From: CAZSWR01 sp964610885
GTDB taxonomy: Bacteria; Bacteroidota; Ignavibacteria; Kapaibacteriales; UBA2268
Assembly: GCA_964610885.1 (NCBI GenBank)
Contig: CAZSWR010000036.1
Location: forward strand, 1 to 32,693
DNA: 32,693 bases
Reading direction: 5' to 3'
Position numbers and translations under genes: made by a program
Notes under the pieces: generated by a model
Databases searched by the model: none
Told to the model about the DNA's origin: nothing
The model's input: the letters and a program-made list of their open reading frames with translations, nothing else
In this document: one piece after another, positions 30,378-32,693 of the stretch
Layout of the letters: the number at the start of each line of letters is the position of its first letter
Position numbering within the stretch: position 1 is the first letter of the stretch

Positions 30378-31067
30378 TCACTCGTTAGGCTTTTTCTTTT
30401 CCTTGGTTTCGTCCTGATTATAGTTCAAAACGGCGTATCGGACCAAACCGCTGGCACTTTTTATATTCAGTTTCTGGATAATATTCGAACGGTGGGATTG
30501 CACAGTGCGGACGCTGATGAAGAGCATGTCGGCAATCTCGGGACTGGTTTTCCCTTGGGCAATCAGGTTCAGCACTTCCTGCTCGCGCGGCGAAATCGAC
30601 ACCGTGGACGAATCGGCGGCGTACGAAGTGGAGTATGATTTCTGCATCAATTGGATAATCGTTTTGCTGAAGACCCGCTCTCCCTGCACCACTTGGTAGA
30701 GCGCAGTAACCAAATCCTTCGCGCTAATATCTTTCGTCAGGTAGCCATCGGCGCCCGCGTCGAGCGCTTGCTCAAGGTGCAGCGCGTCCTCGAAAGCAGT
30801 CAGCATCACCACCATCACGTTTTTCATTTCGCGTTTGATAATCTTTGTGGCCTCGATGCCGTCCATTCGCGGCATTAGCACGTCCAGAAGCGCAATGTCC
30901 GGCTGGTGGTATCGCACCAGTTCGATGGCATCTTCGCCGTTGGAGGCTTCGTCGAGAATATGAATCGATTTACTGATATAGAGTAAGCGCCTAAGCCCTG
31001 CCCGCACAACTTCGTGGTCATCTGCCAAAACTAAATTTATTTTCCGTTCCTGATCAAATGGATACAT
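30378..31067 (-). CDS. NarL/FixJ-family response regulator
   Basis: A 229-residue two-component transcription factor. The receiver domain (residues about 10-125) has Asp16/Asp17, phospho-acceptor Asp62 (LLDVLMPRMDG), Thr90 and Lys112. The C-terminal LuxR-type helix-turn-helix (about 160-220) reads SPREQEVLNLIAQGKTSPEI and SVRTVQSHRSNIIQKLNIKS. The partner histidine kinase is not adjacent, so its signal is unknown. Its stop lies directly against the stop of the metalloprotease-like gene. The ATG is at 31067. Confidence 0.95.
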   Translation of the reverse strand: MYPFDQERKINLVLADDHEVVRAGLRRLLYISKSIHILDEASNGEDAIELVRYHQPDIALLDVLMPRMDGIEATKIIKREMKNVMVVMLTAFEDALHLEQALDAGADGYLTKDISAKDLVTALYQVVQGERVFSKTIIQLMQKSYSTSYAADSSTVSISPREQEVLNLIAQGKTSPEIADMLFISVRTVQSHRSNIIQKLNIKSASGLVRYAVLNYNQDETKEKKKPNE

Positions 31068-31186
31068 ATATCTCCAATGAAAGTTTAATTCGACGCTAAT
31101 AATTCAACGAATAACCCAGCAATCAATTTTAATTTCGGGGGCAAATTCTCTTATAGCAATCCAAATGGGAGCAAGTCTGTTGTTGA

Positions 31187-32413
31187 TCAGATTTGCGAAT
31201 TCTCACTATCAATCGCGCCCCATCGCTGCCGTTTCGTCTGGCGATTTATAAATGTGTATAGCATCATTAGGATTGTGGCCACAATCGCCATGGCCGAGCC
31301 GAAATAGAACGGAGCTGCCGACCCAACGCCATCGTAGAGCAAACCGGCAATCAAACTCGCCGGCAGTAGCGTGATCCCGAGCACGGCGTGATACAGGCCA
31401 AATCCTGTGCCTCGCAATTCTTTACGAACTATATCGGAAATCAATGCTTTTTGGCTGCCGTCGGTTAGCGCGCTGTGCAGGCCATAGAGTACGAACAAAA
31501 ACATATATACGCCGATGCTGTCGGAGTATCCGAAGAAAAAGTACACAATTGCGTACATTGCGAATCCGGCGATGATGAGCGTTTCCCGGCCGGTTCTGTC
31601 GGAATATTTGCCGATGGGAATAGCAAAAAATACAGAAACCACATTGAAAAGCATATAGACGAATGGCACCATGGTCTTCTGTATGCCGGTTTCGGCTGTT
31701 TTTATCAGCAAAAACGCATCGGCCGAATTTCCAAGCGTGAACACGAAAACGATCACCAGGAACCAATAAAACTTCCGCGGCAATTCCTTCAAGCTTGGCC
31801 GGGCGGATTCGCCCGATGGGCTTGCCTTGGCCTCTTTGATGAAGGCGACAATTGACACCACCCCAAGCGCTGCCGGAATCGTCGCGAGAACGAATATGAG
31901 CCGGTAATCATCGGGGAAGACAATAAGCAAGAGAAACGCGGCCAGTGGGCCGATAATTGCGCCGCTATTGTCCATTGCTTTGTGGAACCCGAAGTTTTTC
32001 CCCGACTCGCCGGAACGAACCGAGCCGCTTATCAAGCTGTCCCGTGGTGCTGTGCGTATCCCTTTGCCAATGCGTTCGGCAAAACGGAGGAACAGAACAT
32101 GCAAGTAATTGGTCGAAAACGCAAAAAACGGCGTAACCAAGGCAGTTATTCCATATCCAATAATCATGAATGGCTTATTCCGGCCGATCCGGTCGCTCAG
32201 GTAGCCGGAGATAACTTTGAAAGCCGAGGCAGTGCTTTCGGCCACACCTTCGATGAGTGCAATCGAAGTTTTCGATGCGCCGATGGACAGCAGAAAAAGG
32301 GGCATGATACTATATATCATCTTAATCGAGACGTCGGTGAGGAAGCTCGTCAGACCGGTGAAGAACACGTTCCTCTCCAGCCCCAATATCTTTTGATCTG
32401 CATCAGAAACCAT
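31187..32413 (-). CDS. Major facilitator superfamily transporter
   Basis: A 408-residue membrane protein with about twelve helices. The two halves carry MFS motif A: GYLSDRIGRNKPF in the loop after helix 2 and GKYSDRTGRETL in the second half. RFAERIGKGIRTAPRDSLIS between helices 4 and 5 marks a group of MFS proteins often coded in Bacteroidota and archaea. The substrate cannot be told; the group has been annotated as drug or sugar efflux without proof. A stretch of Glu/Lys/Ser between helices 6 and 7 is the usual central loop. It lies 119 bases upstream of the response regulator gene on the same strand, so they may be linked. Confidence 0.88.
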   Translation of the reverse strand: MVSDADQKILGLERNVFFTGLTSFLTDVSIKMIYSIMPLFLLSIGASKTSIALIEGVAESTASAFKVISGYLSDRIGRNKPFMIIGYGITALVTPFFAFSTNYLHVLFLRFAERIGKGIRTAPRDSLISGSVRSGESGKNFGFHKAMDNSGAIIGPLAAFLLLIVFPDDYRLIFVLATIPAALGVVSIVAFIKEAKASPSGESARPSLKELPRKFYWFLVIVFVFTLGNSADAFLLIKTAETGIQKTMVPFVYMLFNVVSVFFAIPIGKYSDRTGRETLIIAGFAMYAIVYFFFGYSDSIGVYMFLFVLYGLHSALTDGSQKALISDIVRKELRGTGFGLYHAVLGITLLPASLIAGLLYDGVGSAAPFYFGSAMAIVATILMMLYTFINRQTKRQRWGAIDSENSQI

Positions 32414-32556
32414 ACGGCACCATTAAAAAATCGATCAATTATCGCCCGCGAGTTTGTCCCATTAGCAAGCAAGCATATGGCCGCAAATTACAAATTTTTC
32501 AATCGTCTGAGCTGAGATTTAGATGATTAGTGTGATTAGAAATTTTTTTTGTGCTT

Positions 32557-32693
32557 GTCATTCTGAGCCTCAGGCGAAGAATCCATATTCTTTTGATCCT
32601 TCACTTCGTTCAGGATGACTATTTTTTCTCGTCATTCTGAGCCTCAGGCGAAGAATCCATATTCTTTTGATCCTTCACTTCGTTCAGGATGAC
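32557..32693. repeat. Two identical 63 bp repeat units (GTCATTCTGA...GGATGAC)
   Basis: Units at 32557-32619 and 32631-32693 are identical in all 63 bases and are spaced by 11 bases. Each is a long imperfect palindrome: GTCATTCTGA pairs with TCAGGATGAC, and GAAGAATCC with GATCCTTC. They share the core of the MITE-like elements at 17233, 21375 and 23166 but lack the outer TGTCTCAAAAG ends. The array may continue past the window. Confidence 0.92.

Overview
The window reads as chromosomal DNA of a bacterium from the Bacteroidota/Chlorobiota side of the FCB group (Ignavibacteria or Kapabacteria would fit). This is inferred from TTTG-N19/21-TAnnTTTG promoters, many genes without a clear Shine-Dalgarno sequence, DUF2723 and GT87 membrane proteins, and dispersed repeats of the GTCATTCTGA/GAAGAATCC and GATGTGATG types. 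Nearly all genes are on the minus strand. No rRNA, tRNA, CRISPR array or intact transposase gene was found.

1-6711 is an arsenic region read on the minus strand. In transcription order: arsR, a ProC-like NADP dehydrogenase, arsC, an ArsP-type permease, an ArsF-family protein, a metallo-beta-lactamase-fold protein, a small ArsE-like thioredoxin, a thioredoxin lipoprotein, a CcdA/ArsG-like membrane protein and arsM. It combines arsenate reduction, efflux and methylation with a thiol-redox set resembling the arsEFG organoarsenical module. A DUF1573 protein diverges from arsR at 6867 and ends at a bidirectional terminator.

7664-14917 is a fatty-acid and phospholipid synthesis operon on the minus strand: yceD, rpmF (58 aa), plsX, fabH, fabD, an LprI-like/SH3 protein, fabG, acpP, fabF. 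The LprI-like gene is an unexpected guest.

14918-25455 is looser. It holds a NamZ-like DUF1343 protein, a GT87 membrane glycosyltransferase, a DUF2723 membrane protein, mlaE-trmB, a 5'-nucleotidase-like lipoprotein, and a decayed DNA adenine methylase with the tail of another gene. Its long intergenic spaces carry hairpin repeats, three copies of a ~134 bp MITE-like element with 17 bp inverted ends, and GATGTGATG simple repeats.

25456-28856 is a tight minus-strand operon: a small two-helix membrane protein, an outer-membrane barrel protein, folD, an RluA-family pseudouridine synthase and a Cdd1-like helix-hairpin-helix protein. 28857-29510 is a repeat-rich spacer that ends in a near-perfect sigma-28 (FliA) promoter in front of a plus-strand HExxH metalloprotease-like gene. 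A NarL-type response regulator and an MFS transporter follow on the minus strand. The window ends in two identical 63 bp repeat units.
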